Part shown: positions 12,491-23,651 of the stretch, in pieces
Position numbering within the stretch: position 1 is the first letter of the stretch
How the letters are laid out: each line of letters begins with the position of its first letter
Origin: Ascarosepion bandense
Taxonomy: Eukaryota > Mollusca > Cephalopoda > Sepiida > Sepiidae
Length of the DNA: 64,000 bases
NCBI GenBank assembly: GCA_037127315.1
Contig: JBBBDQ010000421.1
Coordinates: 1,276,001 to 1,340,000 of the forward strand
Direction: 5' to 3'
Notes under the pieces: generated by a model
What the model saw: only the letters and a program-made list of their open reading frames with translations
Databases searched by the model: none
What the model was told of the DNA's origin: nothing
Translations under genes and position numbers: made by a program

Positions 12491-12557
<67 letters not shown>
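12490..12557. repeat. (CT)n(TA)n compound microsatellite
   Basis: CT units to about 12513, then TA units. Confidence 0.95.
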
Positions 12558-12560
<3 letters not shown>

Positions 12561-12681
12561 GCAGAGCATTATTATAAAAAAAAAGAGAGGATAAAAAACA
12601 CCATGAACTACAATGAACTTTGAATTTTTATTTAAATTACTATATTTTCTTTTTTTTCTTTTTCTTTTTTTTTTCACTCCT

Positions 12682-12762
12682 ATCTTCTGCCCAGTCAGTC
12701 ATGTCTCTTTCGAGACATGATCGCCCAAACGTGTATCACGTATGGCACTTAACTGACTGACT
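12682..12762 (+). mobile_element. 3' fragment of the main tRNA SINE
   Basis: Only the last 80 bp are present, including the GTCTCTTTCGAGAC hairpin and the ACTTAACTGACTGACT end. Confidence 0.88.
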
Positions 12763-12764
12763 CC

Positions 12765-13265
12765 ATTTTGGGGTTTCGGTTTCAACCTACTTAAATTATA
12801 CATTTAATAAATGAAAAACTGACGCCTCAGATTTATAATTTATATCGATCTTAGGCAACGCTAGAATTTAGAATATAAATTCTGATCGAAAAACGATCGA
12901 TAAATAATGTGCACCTGATGTTTGCGTATACATGAAACTCCGAGCCATGCTTCCAACGCAGCATAATTTGTATATTTATTAATACATATTGTATTGCTCC
13001 GTTATATTACATTGAACATTGATCTATTAATCCCAAATAAATATTTATATATCAGTGTGTACCTGCGTGTATACGAATGTGTATACTTATTTACATCCAT
13101 ATATATAAACATCGTATAGATCGTATAGCCATTTCGACGAATAGAATTCGATTCATCGTCGAATTTAGCAAAGATCTCTTTGACTGGACTTTAACTACGT
13201 TAAAACTTAGCAATCCACTACCCTATGTTTGTTTTGTTTGTTTTTTGTTTTGTTTTGTTTTTTTT
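12765..13265. other. unassigned DNA
   Basis: Nothing recognised before the VNTR element that starts near 13271. Confidence 0.5.
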
Positions 13266-13270
13266 CTTTC

Positions 13271-13626
13271 TTGGAGTAGATAGATCTAACTATCGCCCGG
13301 TTCACACTCCACCTTCATCTAGTGAACAGGTGAAGGGGCTCATCCCTTGTTCCCTGTTTAGGATGTGGCTTCCGGTTTTCTCTTTTCCAATCTTTTCACT
13401 TTTTTCTTTTTTTTTTCTTTTTTTCTCAATTGGAGTAGATAGACTAAACTATCGCCCGGTTCACACTCCACCCACGTCTATTGAACAGGTGAAGAGGCTC
13501 ATCCCTTGTTTCGTGTGTAGGATGTGGTTTCCGGCTTTCTCTTTTCCAATCTTTTCACTCTTACGTAGCCCCCTGCACATCAGTCGCGTTACCGCCTTGC
13601 TCGGGGTAATATTTTTTTAAAAAAAA
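13271..13626 (+). mobile_element. VNTR retroelement, two units plus LINE-type 3' tail
   Basis: Two tandem units start at GGAGTAGATAGA and contain ATCGCCCGGTTCACACTCC, a GGTGAAG segment, GGATGTGG and a pyrimidine-rich spacer. They are followed by a non-repeated tail (CTTACGTAGCC, then CCGCCTTGCTCGGGG) ending in A/T-rich sequence. Other copies are at 28379-30446 and on the minus strand at 48589-49294. The tail matches the 3' ends of the jockey/CR1-like LINE copies here, so mobilisation by that LINE is inferred. Frames across it give Phe/Ser-rich peptides with no family resemblance. Confidence 0.85.
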
Positions 13627-13970
13627 ATCTTAAATATTATGGAAAATACAAATATGATTGTATCTGTGGGTAAAGACAAAGGAAGCAGACGCAGCGAAAT
13701 AAAGGAAAACGAAAAACGTGGCGAAAAAAAGGGAAAGGAAGAAGAAAAGGAAGAGTGGAAAAACAGAAAGAAGAAAGGAGGAAAAGAAGAATGAGTAAGG
13801 AAAAAAGTATGTTAGAATGGCAAACAGGAGAGGGTAGTTGGCACGGAGGGTGGAGGGAGATAGATACATTAAAAAAGATAAAAATGATTATAGAAAAGAA
13901 AGATGCGAGCTTTGCCCAGTTTTGTCAAATTTTTTGAATTTTTTTTCCCCCGTTTCAAACTAAAACAGGG

Positions 13971-14025
13971 CCTAACACCGCCTTGCTCGGGGTGATACGA
14001 TTAAAAAAAAAAACAAAAAAAAAAA
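13971..14025 (+). repeat. isolated VNTR/LINE 3' tail with A-run
   Basis: ACCGCCTTGCTCGGGGTGAT followed by an A-rich run, the same terminus as the neighbouring VNTR element and the LINE copies. Confidence 0.8.
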
Positions 14026-14990
14026 CACTATTGTTGAGATCAAAATAATTTACATTAAAATTTACCTCAGGAATAAAAAGAAAAAGACTGTTATTGAATT
14101 TATAGTATAAGTAATAACATAAGTAAATACTAATATGCCTAAATAAAAGAAAAACAACTATTATAGAAAAATTGAAATTTAGATAAATGTAAAATAAATT
14201 AGAAATAAATTCAAGATGTGATCAGCACTTAAGTAATAACTTCTGATATAAATATATTTTTAATTGGAAAAATAATAAAAATTAATTTATAATATGTATA
14301 AAAAATTTTTGTTATAATCTCAAATTATATTGTTGATGAGATGGGGGGAAACTCTAACTAAAGTAATCTTGAATAATTAAAATTATTAAAAAATAAATTG
14401 AATGAAAATTGATTAAATTAAATGAAATATATGACAGCATTATATTAAACTAAATATGTTAATTTTTAATTAGGTAAAATAAAATGTATAATATATATTT
14501 AAAAATAGATATATAAAATATAAAAATATAAAACCGGAATAAAAAATAGAACTCGCATGAAAAGAGGCTATAAGAAACGGGGGAAGGGGTATTATTTTAA
14601 TTTTTCAATAGTTAACGGCTAATAAGTGGAAATAAACCAATAATATTAAGGGAAATAAATAATAGATTAAAATAATTCAATTTCAGATTTAAGGGGCCGA
14701 CTAATATCAAACAATTAGACAAGAAAAGTTAAGGGTTAAAAGGGGTTAACATATATGATTATTGTAATTAATTATACAGTAAATAAGAAGTAAGAAAATT
14801 CTTTAAAATTTACTTTTTGTGGAAGTATTTCCTCTTATTAGCCTTTTACTGTAGATGATCTTGCGATGAAGGCCCTCTGTAAACATATTCGTCGTAGTGA
14901 ATTGTCTTCCCCTTTGATTTAAAAATCAAAGAGGAAATTTTATATCGAAATTGTAGTCAGTTTCATTACAAGAGAAAACCAATGCATTTG
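14026..14990. other. very AT-rich unassigned DNA
   Basis: About 1 kb of A-rich sequence with no recognised feature. Confidence 0.5.
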
Positions 14991-14994
14991 ATGT

Positions 14995-15150
14995 AATGTT
15001 TTATAAGTTGTCTCTTTTGTGTCCATATAATCTATTATTTAGATTCTTTGAGGTTTCTTCTATGTATTTAGATGCGTTAGTTGCCCACCGTAACGAGACT
15101 GACCACGATTTCGAGCTAAAAATGCTACTCTGATCAAAGGAGAAAACAGT
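14995..15150. pseudogene. inverted halves of a PLE GIY-YIG endonuclease
   Basis: The minus strand at 15000-15058 reads ETSKNLNNRLYGHKRD, the first half of a Penelope-like element GIY-YIG domain. The plus strand from 15070 reads ALVAHRNETDHDFELKNATL, the second half. In the fragment at 62795-63016 the same two halves are contiguous on one strand. A breakpoint near 15062 with inversion explains the arrangement. The YIG glycine position reads Glu in the first half. Confidence 0.65.
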
Positions 15151-15264
15151 TCACTAAGACAAAAATGTGTTTGGAGTGCCTTGATCGCAAGGTCATTTTT
15201 CCACTTTGTCATACATTTTTCTCCAATATTGTTCCTGATCTATATAAAAATATATATCGTTATA

Positions 15265-15266
<2 letters not shown>

Positions 15267-15324
<58 letters not shown>
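15267..15324. repeat. (CA)n(TA)n compound microsatellite
   Basis: CA units to about 15304, then TA units. Confidence 0.97.
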
Positions 15325-15599
15325 GCAGATTTCATAAAAAGTTACAGACAAGGTGTGATGGTCAAGTTTTTTATGTAACTTTTCATGTGAACTTATGATT
15401 TCTTTCTTTTGAGGACATAGATTATATAAAAATTGTACAAATGTTTTGGATATCCGAGCGCTTTCGGCTATACTTTTAGCCATTTTCGAGCATGAATGTT
15501 ATTTTACGTGTGACAGAATGTAAGTAGTGCTATGCATAATGTGGAGTAGTGATATGTGTTATGTACTGAACACGGTAACAATGTTTCTAGCGTGTTTGT

Positions 15600-16090
15600 A
15601 GTTGATGTTATTGAGTGTTGAATTTCTCGTTTTTGTTAATAAGACCTCCATTTTTCTTAGTCTTTTTTGCATGTGTATGATGCTATGATATTTTTATTGT
15701 CAACAATTATGTTCCGGATAGGGTTTGGTTGGTCTCCGTGTGTGTTTAAATGAGATCGTATTGAGATCCATTGAGAGAGATGTAGCGTAAGCCTTCGAGT
15801 TAGTTTCATAGTGGTATGGCCGATAAAATTATTTACGAAAATGGGATCAAGAACACAGTTCTTTAAAGGACATGTGAATTCGTAAATAATGTTGGTTCGT
15901 TGTAGTTTGAATCTCGCTGGTGAACTGTTGTTTTTTATGATGACGTTCGCCGTTTTAAAGTTAGTGTAATACATAATTAATTTAATCTCTTTTGTTTACG
16001 TCAACGGGAGTTGCGTATTTTCGAATGATGTTTCGGAGTGAAGATTCGTCCTGATTAAATGAATTTGTTTTTTGTAAAAGATATTATTAT
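15600..16090 (-). pseudogene. Penelope-like element, endonuclease-side part
   Basis: The minus strand reads QDESSLRNIIRKYA (about 16050), then NNSSPARFKLQRTNIIYEFT, CPLKNC and FIGHTTMKLTRRLTLHLS, ending near 15657. This is the linker, Cys-containing motif and GIY-YIG-like start (FIG for YIG) of a PLE polyprotein. At least one stop interrupts it (after NKRD). It is the downstream half of the PLE whose RT part is at 17595-18215; a Dong-like LINE lies between. Penelope-type retroelements use this nuclease for target priming. Confidence 0.75.
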
Positions 16091-16230
16091 TATTATGTCA
16101 TTTTTCATCATATTTCGATTTCTGCTTTGGTCTCACTACCAACCAAGTCTGCGGGGAGACCTAAGGCAGGTAGTGGCGTGTTGTTATGGCTCCATTTCAT
16201 GTTTTTCTATCTTCCCTATCATCCTCAGCA

Positions 16231-17328
16231 TTACATAGATAAAGTTTTCCTTAGTGTGTGGGCTGTACTTAATAAGACAATTTTTTGTATGTCTCTTAAG
16301 CTGGGGTTTCCAGGGATTCTTTCAATGTGTTGTTTTGTTCCATTTTCTATCATTCCAAGTGCACCTACTATCACTGGCACAACTCTTATTTTCAATTTCC
16401 ACATTTTTTCTATTTCAATTTCCAGGTCTTTATATTTTGACAGTTTTTCAAATTCCTTGATTGCTATGTTACAATCCGCTGGACAAGCCATATCAATTAA
16501 TAGACAAGTTTTCTCCTTCTGGTTTTTAACAATAATGTCTGGCCTGTTTGCTTCAATTTTTCTGTCTGTGTAGATGGTGTAATCCCATAGAATGGTTACA
16601 TCTTCTATTTCTGTAACCGGTGCTGGATGATGTTCATACCAGTGTTTGTTTACAGCTTTTCCATAATGTTTGCACATTGTCCAATGTAAATATTGCCCAA
16701 CTCTATCGTGGCGATTTTTATATTCGTTTGGGGCAAGCACAGAACAGCCTGAGATTAGGTGGTCTATTGTTTCTTGGTGTTTATCACAAAACCTGCATTT
16801 TGGATCCATATTATTATGCATAATATTTTCCTGAAAGTTTCTCGTGAAAAGACTTTGGTCTTGTGCTGCAAGTATAAATCCTTCAGTTTCAGACTTTAAT
16901 CCAGATGCACGTAACCATCGATGAGTATTAACTTTGTCAACATTGGATTTGTTGGCACGTACTGGATATTGGCCATGCAGAGGTTTGTCTTGCCAGCGCT
17001 GTTTCATCTTTTCAAGAGCTTTATCTTTGGCTTTCATTTTCATATTTTTTGCCGCAATAGTTGGTTCTTGGCTTCTGTTTTGCTTTTCTACAGAATCTAC
17101 TAACTGTAAATCTTGTTTGTATTTACTGCCTTCTTTTATTATTGAATATTTTTTCTTTCTTTCTTCATGTTGCCTTACTAATTGTATCATCCAATCCTTT
17201 GTTGTTTCTATGTATGTTAGTAAGCCAATAGTTGTTGTCTTGTATGACAATTCCAGCTGAATAAGACCCCTTCCACCTTCTTTACGGGGTATGTATAGAC
17301 GGTCTACATCAGCCTTTGGATGATGCAT
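16231..17328 (-). CDS. Dong/R2-like C-terminal domain: CCHC knuckle and PD-(D/E)XK-type endonuclease
   Basis: An uninterrupted frame of 365 codons. Residues 1-25 (DVDRLYIPRKEGGRG) are the conserved block after the RT thumb. C178, C181, H190 and C195 form a C-x2-C-x8-H-x4-C knuckle, followed by RHD at 206-208. The nuclease core has RPD at 262-264 and LID with Asp279, spaced as in the restriction-like endonucleases of R2-group LINEs, then a conserved VPVIVGALG segment (317-325). The nuclease nicks target DNA for reverse transcription. Upstream, the same frame is closed by one stop (TAA after RMDA, near 17358), so this is the intact C-terminal part of a broken polyprotein, not a free-standing gene. 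The frame starts at an internal Met. Confidence 0.88.
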   Translation of the reverse strand: MHHPKADVDRLYIPRKEGGRGLIQLELSYKTTTIGLLTYIETTKDWMIQLVRQHEERKKKYSIIKEGSKYKQDLQLVDSVEKQNRSQEPTIAAKNMKMKAKDKALEKMKQRWQDKPLHGQYPVRANKSNVDKVNTHRWLRASGLKSETEGFILAAQDQSLFTRNFQENIMHNNMDPKCRFCDKHQETIDHLISGCSVLAPNEYKNRHDRVGQYLHWTMCKHYGKAVNKHWYEHHPAPVTEIEDVTILWDYTIYTDRKIEANRPDIIVKNQKEKTCLLIDMACPADCNIAIKEFEKLSKYKDLEIEIEKMWKLKIRVVPVIVGALGMIENGTKQHIERIPGNPSLRDIQKIVLLSTAHTLRKTLSM

Positions 17329-17355
17329 CTTATGCTTAGAAAGAAGCTTTCTTGT

Positions 17356-17545
17356 TTAAGCATCCATTCGTCTGATGTCGTTTAGAGTCCAGTTTAAGAT
17401 GTTGAAGCTATATTGGACAACTGGGATTGCAAGGCTATTAATGGCCATAACTCTGTTCTGTGAATTTAATTCAGTTTTTAATATCATTCGTAGCCTTCTT
17501 GAATTTAATTCAGTTTTTAATATCATTCGTAGCCTTCTATAGTAC
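17356..17545 (-). pseudogene. Dong/R2-like RT end with 39-bp tandem duplication
   Basis: The minus strand reads RRLRMILKTELNS twice (a direct 39-bp duplication, 17461-17538), then NRVMAINSLAIPVVQYSFNI and LNDIRRMDA before the stop. This is the RT-thumb region upstream of the endonuclease frame. Confidence 0.8.

Positions 17546-17594
<49 letters not shown>
17546..17594. repeat. (TTA)n microsatellite, insertion target of the Dong-like LINE
   Basis: About 16 units. On the minus strand it encodes a run of Asn joined in frame to PLE sequence (VNSKYIY). The matching flank is (ATT)5 at 16082-16096. Confidence 0.95.
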
Positions 17595-17595
<1 letters not shown>

Positions 17596-18215
17596 AATGT
17601 ATTTACTGTTGACATTACTCAGGTGTGAAGGAAAATGTCTAGTATGGTAGTCAACCAAATAATTTGGAAATCCGTTGTTGACGAGTGTTTGTTTCGCGTT
17701 ATGAAGTTCTTTGAAGAATAGTGATCAGGAGGACGAATTCTCGTAGGCTTTTGTGAGGAAAAATTTAATGACGCCGATTTTATATCTAAAAGGACATTAA
17801 CCAATGAAATTAAGGTGAAAGAAGTAATAAAAGTATTATTACGAGACTTTATGAGGACATCTAAGAACGGAAGTTTATTTGTTTGGCTAAGCTTATATGT
17901 GAAGTTGGGGACGGAATTTTTTCGAATGCATATTTAAAATTTTAGATTTCGTTTTTGTTCTGAGCAAGAATGAAAATATCATCTACATAGCGGACGTATA
18001 TTGTGGGTTCGGTAGATTATTATTTTTTTAAATGTGTTTTCTGCGTGGGACATGTAAAAGTTAGCAAAGCAAGGACCAAGATGAATTCCCATACTTACGC
18101 CGTTAGTTTGTGGGTAAATGTGACCTTCATGGCCGTAAAATAGAGCCTAGCTAGTGAAAGCAAGGTTTTTTTATAGGGTTAGTATGGGTGGAATAAGCTA
18201 CTTTATAACATACTT
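17595..18215 (-). pseudogene. Penelope-like element, reverse transcriptase part
   Basis: The minus strand reads EGHIYPQTNGVSMGIHLGP and FANFYMSHAENTF (about 18130-18020), then in another frame TIYVRYVDDIFILAQNKNEI (about 18005-17945), with the catalytic YVDD at 17989-17978. Further on come RNKHSSTTDF and SHLSNVNSKYIY at the TAA repeat. Frameshifts and stops make it dead. It continues at 16090 beyond the LINE insertion. Upstream it is cut at a (TA)n run. Confidence 0.78.
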
Positions 18216-18218
18216 ATG

Positions 18219-18219
<1 letters not shown>

Positions 18220-18255
<36 letters not shown>
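18220..18255. repeat. (TA)n, probable SINE tail
   Basis: It lies at the 3' end of the minus-strand tRNA-headed repeat that follows. Confidence 0.9.
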
Positions 18256-18259
<4 letters not shown>

Positions 18260-18480
18260 TTTTGAACATTATTTTTACCGATACTCGTATTTAAGTAGAT
18301 ATTCTGTTTTTAATTAAACAGTATTGTATATTTATGTCTACCAGCCTGATTATTTCCCGATAAATTTTTATGACGAAAATGTGTGCTACCCAGCAGGATT
18401 CGAACTAGCGACCCCTATTACATAGGGGAAGCATACCATTTGATCTGGTACTATCTTGACCACTCGACCATGGATGGCCT
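18256..18480 (-). mobile_element. second tRNA-headed SINE family with (TA)n tail
   Basis: The minus strand starts at a tRNA-like head with GGTCGAGTGGTCAAG (box A side) and GTTCGAATCCTG (box B, about 18400-18389). It resembles a tRNA with a long variable arm and ends GGGTAGCAC. The body continues through CGTCATAAAAATTTATCG to AACAGAATATCTACTTAAA and a (TA)n tail. Two headless copies of this body form the palindrome at 18585-18982. Confidence 0.75.
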
Positions 18481-18584
18481 CTTGATCAGACGAGGTTTTT
18501 ATCATGCTTAGATAACACAATTTTCGATCCATCGTAAACAAACCATATCTGCTCTGTAATGTATCGTAATGTCAAACAAATGTA

Positions 18585-18980
18585 AACATGTTACGGAAAT
18601 TAACGAAATTTAACGAAACTTGGTTATAAGCAACCGACAATTTGTAATGAATTATTTTGAACATTATTTTTACCGATACTCGTATTTAAGTAGATATTCT
18701 GTTTTTAATTAAACAGTATTTTATATTTATATCTACCGGCCTGATTATTTCACGATAAATTTTTATGACGAATGCTGCTGGGTAGCACACATTATCGTCA
18801 TAAAAATTTATCGTGAAATAATCAGGCCGGTAGATATAAATATAAAATACTGTTTAATTAAAAACAGAATATCTACTTAAATACGAGTATCGGTAAAAAA
18901 TAATGTTCAAAATAATTCATTACAAATTGTCGGTTGCTTATAACCAAGTTTCGTTAAATTTCGTTAATTTCCGTAACATG

Positions 18981-18982
<2 letters not shown>
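18585..18982. repeat. near-perfect palindrome, 186/187-bp arms, 25-bp loop
   Basis: Left arm 18585-18770 and right arm 18796-18982 are reverse complements throughout except for one extra base in an A/T run. Each arm is the body of the SINE at 18256-18480, and the loop contains the end of its tRNA-like head. The arms therefore represent an inverted duplication of one SINE body. Confidence 0.95.
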
Positions 18983-19058
<76 letters not shown>

Positions 19059-19064
19059 TGTATG
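18983..19064. repeat. (TA)n(TATG)n compound microsatellite
   Basis: TA run to about 19031, then eight GTAT units. Confidence 0.95.
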
Positions 19065-19888
19065 CATAATGTTCTAATGTTATCGTAAAGCCGATTTCTC
19101 TTATTCAAATAAATGTGTATAAATCCTGAGATATAAATATATAATTGAAAATATATTATAAGCATGAAAATGCCCATGTACAAAATTACAATCGTATTAG
19201 AAACATGTAGAAAAACTGTATACGTACGGATATAAATAAACAAAGACTTGTATACGGATGATGATCATCACCATTGCCAGTACGACCACAGAGATTATGT
19301 ATTTACATTTACCTATAAGCGATTTATAGCGAATATACGCTATTTGTTTATTTATCCAGTGAATTAAAATTGATACACGAAAGATACACGAATTTCAGAA
19401 ATGAAGAGTTGAGCGTGCCATTCGTATTGGAATTCACTTGTACATAAAAGCCTAAAGCGCATGCGTAACTTATTAAACCGGTGCACATGGCTGCAAATAC
19501 AATTAGCCTTGTTCTTACCTTAAGCGCAAAAATCCTGCTGCAAAAAATACGGAATGACACCTCGGTAAATAAAAGTAATTTCGTTTTACCGATTGCAGTA
19601 CCAATTGAGCTTAATGAGCAACAAAAGTAATTAATAATGATAGATGATACTCTCTTTCGCCGATAGTATGTTGACTTTAAAGACATAAATTTTAAGTGAG
19701 CTTTCCACTGAAGTTAATTAACCTAACAAACCGATCACGGGAAGAGAGAGAAAAAGTATGGAAGACGGTGATATGTAAGCAAAACTGAAACGGAGAGACA
19801 GATGCCCGCTTAAAGCCATGCAAATGGCAAACGACAATAAAATAGTTTTGGAATCATCCATGTTTTAAACTCTCATTTGTTTTTTCTC

Positions 19889-19954
<66 letters not shown>

Positions 19955-22300
19955 TTTGGTTACAAGTTTATTACCAAAATTTGCACTGGCGCACTTGATT
20001 TTTAACTGGAATGCCTTTCATACAAATCAGCTGAAAACATCTAAACGTCAATCTATAAAAACTTATGAACAATAACAGCGTTTGTCAGTTGCATAACTTT
20101 TCGATACCAAATCATTGTTTCCTCTCTTGACCAAAAATTAGGAAGGCACCATTAATTTTATATCACCATATGAAATTTTTACTTACTTAAAATCTTATCA
20201 ACTTTCTTGTTTTAAATATAATTAAAATTGACTCAATAGAAAAAGCAGAGTAAAAGACACATTCATTAAAGAGTGCGACATATGTAGTGAACAAAACAAG
20301 ATCTATACTTAAAATTCAAATGCCTTTGTTAGTAATAAAAATGACTCGAATTATAAATTTTGCTTAACACACATCTAAAACAAAACTCGTTAAATTTCAC
20401 ACCTCGATGCGAAATGTTTTTCGGCCAATAGAACACTAGGAAACATCTAAAAACAAAATTCAAATAATCTTCAATTATCAGAAACAAATTATTTTATTTA
20501 TTTATTTATTATTTTGATATTTTTCGCAAGCCGAGGCAAAGTTTGTTTGTCGTCCAACGGAAAGGCCAGAATCACATCCGGAAGTAACTTCCCAAATGAC
20601 CTTTTCGAGACCCACAAATGAAATAAAAATTCGGAGCAAATTCGACTGTCGTCAGAAAGAGAAGATGACGAGCGTAATTAACATGTCCATTGACAGACTT
20701 CAAGTGATCGCTGTTATTGTTATCTTTCTCTCTCACCTCTAACCTCTCACCTCTTTTTATATTTGATAACCGAATTGAACCATTTAAGATACAGCGAATA
20801 CTTCAAAGCCACTCCTACCGACAATAAACTCTCATACATACGTACATACATACATACATACATACATTCCTGACTACGTACACATAAACCCGTTCTTGCA
20901 AGGACTACTACGAACTATTCATACCCTTAACTTCTTAATTCTGTTTCTTATTGAATTTTTAACTTCTTCCAATTCATGTTATTCTTCTCTATTAATAAAT
21001 TTCTATTTAAACGTAGAAAAGGTATACTTTTATTCTTCAACAAATTTCCTTTCTGATAATCTTCTGATAATTCTGGATAAAACCTGTAAGTTGTAGGAAG
21101 GTTGGATATGTTTCACACAAGGCTAATTCAAAAAAACATTAATTATCTCCCTACTTCTACAGATATTCAGTTTCAATTTATATTTTCATTCTATATATAG
21201 TTTCATTGTAGTAAGATGATGTTGCGTCTTTGGTTCTTACTGGGTGATCCACTATCGGGCTAGATGCAACAAAGTTTAAGTGTGGAAGGAATCCGCTTAT
21301 ATAAATGTTATCAATTTTGTTTTCATCTTCAGTTAATCTAGGGGCCATCACTTGACACGGCTAAGTTAGCAATCGAAAATCTAGACAGGTTCGAGATGTT
21401 TAATTATTGATAAGAAACACCTGACGTAGGTGCCTTTTTTATTTCTTCTTCGCTTTCAGCCGATATATTCATTCTTGTTGATATAATATTGCCAGAGGTT
21501 GTCGAATAAATATTATCAATAAATAAATGATAAATGATGAAATGTGCGAATACATGTTATGCAGAAACAGATGCAAGTACCGAATCCTCTTTTCATATTC
21601 TAAGAAAAAAACATGCTCACTTTTCCTCTCATTTTTGTCATCATAACTTTCTTTTGTTACCCCGAAAATACCACGGTTGGAAAAGAAAAAGCGAGGGAAA
21701 GGTTTGGGGTTTTTTTTTATTAATGATTAGGGCGTTTATTCCCAATATCGGTTTCCCTTGATGAATTATTATCCGAAAAAAAACACAATTAGAACTACGT
21801 TACGTCCATTAAATTAATATAATCTACTTGCTGGCATTTCTAAATTAAACCGAGACATGTCAAGCCAAATAAAACAGACTACATCTCTTGAAAAGTCACT
21901 TCTGAGGCTGTCACAATGTTGACAATGTTGACAATGGGCTGGAGGCATAAATATACGAAACCCAAAATATACCCATCATGACACCCAGTCTGATAAAGCT
22001 CACCAGATACGTGCATTACAATCAAATGTGCACGATATGATGATAGATTTTGGTAAAAGCAACGCGTAATCTTACAGATGTGACACAGTTAGTAATATTT
22101 TCTGATCGGATAAACCGGACTGCTGAGATTATCTCCGATTGAGAATGTTCCCAAATATCTAGATGTAACTCATAAGTCACCTTGGTTTCCTCATCCTTTA
22201 AACTCAAAATATTCAATCCCTTCTCCCCCAGCCATGCTCCCCACTTCTCGTGCTCATGAACAGATACATAGTAAAGTCCCACAAAATTGTCACACGTTCT
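19065..22300. other. unassigned DNA with two tetranucleotide microsatellites
   Basis: Contains (GATA)n at 19889-19954 and (CATA)n at 20835-20867. A 112-codon minus-strand frame at 19348-19686 and others near 21534 and 22022 resemble no family I know and lack a convincing context. This is the longest low-repeat stretch, so unrecognised host regulatory or exon sequence cannot be excluded. Confidence 0.5.
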
Positions 22301-22309
22301 ATGGCTGTA

Positions 22310-22470
22310 ACTTGGTCTAGGTAGTGTGTATACCAACTTCTTGCAGATTTTTCAATGCATATATTGGCCTACTCTGTCATGTCGAGTTTTATATGCAGTG
22401 GATGCTAATAACTGTTACTCTGCAAGATAGTTGTTTCTGGAGATTCATTGCAAAATCAGCTTTTCAGATT
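22310..22470 (-). pseudogene. short Dong/R2-like fragment
   Basis: The minus strand reads LASTAYKTRHDRVGQYMH then KICKKL, matching the NEYKNRHDRVGQYLHWTMCK region of the intact frame at 16231-17328. One stop replaces the Trp. It lies just outside copy 2 and is a separate fragment. Confidence 0.5.
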
Positions 22471-23651
22471 CAAACAATTTTTCAGTTTTTTACTATTATT
22501 TTTATGTCTTTTTCATCATAATTCGATTTCTGCTATAGTCACACTACCTACCAAGTCTTCTGAAACACCTAAGACAGGTCGTGATGTGTTGTTATAGCTA
22601 AATTTCAATTTTTTCTTTCATAACATCATTAGACATGGACAAACTTCTCCTTAGTTTGTAGCCTGTACTTAACAAGACATTTTATATATATATCTTAAGC
22701 TGGGATTTCCAGAGATTCTTTCCATGTGTTGTTTTGTTCCAATTTTTATCATTCCAAGCGCACCTAATATTACTGGTACTATCCTCGTTTTCAATTTCCA
22801 CATTTTTTCTCTTTCGATTTCCATGTTTTATATTTTGATAGTTTTTCAAATTCCTTGGTTACTATGTTGGAATCCGCTGAGCAAGCCATATCAACTAGTA
22901 GGCAAGTTTTTTCTTGTTGGTTTTTGAGAATAATATCCGGCCTATTTGTTTCGTTTTCCTGTCTGTGTAGATGATGTAATCCCATAGAATGGTGACATCT
23001 TCTATTTGAGTAACCGGTGATGGGTAATATTCATACCAGTGTTTATTTACATATTTTCCAAAGTGTTTGCATATTGTCCATTGTAAATATTGCCCCACTC
23101 TATCGTTTTTTTATATTCATTTGGGGCAAGTACAAAATATCTTGAGATTAGATGATCTATTGTTTCTTTGGACTTTAATCCAGATGCTCGTAACCATCGA
23201 TGAGTATTAACGTTATTAACGTTTGGTTTATTAGCACATTCTGGATATTGGCCATGCAGAGTTTTGTTTTATCAGCGTTGTTTCATCTCTTCAAAAGCTT
23301 TATCCTTGGCTTTCTTTTTCATATTTTTTACTGCAATAGTTAATTCTTGGCTTCTATTTTGCTTTTCTACAGAATCTACTAAATGTAAATCTTGTTTGTA
23401 TTTACTGCCTTTTTTCTTTCGGTTGTATCATCCAGTCCTTTCTTGTTTCCATGTATGTTAGTAAACGAATAGTTGCTGTCTTGTACAACAATTCTAGCTG
23501 AATAAGATCTCTTCCACCTTCTTTACGGGGTATGTATAAACGGTCTACATTAGCATTTGGATGACGCATCTTACAATTGCAAAGGAGCTTTCTTCTATTA
23601 GAATCCATTCGTCTGATATCATTTAGAATCTAGTTCAAGATATTGAAACTA

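Larger units (their letters stand above)
16097..17545 (-). mobile_element. R2/Dong-like LINE with restriction-like endonuclease, 5' truncated (copy 1)
   Basis: A minus-strand insertion lying between (ATT)n tracts at 16082-16096 and 17546-17594 and interrupting a PLE. It carries the end of the RT region, a CCHC knuckle and a restriction-like endonuclease. TAA-repeat insertion is known for Dong elements, so the R4/Dong side of the R2 group fits best. Copy 2 (22490-25700) shares the coding region and the 3' UTR. Confidence 0.85.

Noticed and set aside
16127..17260. Plus-strand open frames over the Dong-like LINE
   Set aside because: Shadows of the minus-strand endonuclease frame.
18385..18480. 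Functional tRNA gene on the minus strand
   Set aside because: Acceptor and anticodon arms do not form a convincing cloverleaf, and the sequence continues into a repeated SINE body.
19348..19686. 112-codon minus-strand frame as a possible membrane protein
   Set aside because: Hydrophobic stretches but no homology, promoter or splice context that I can support.
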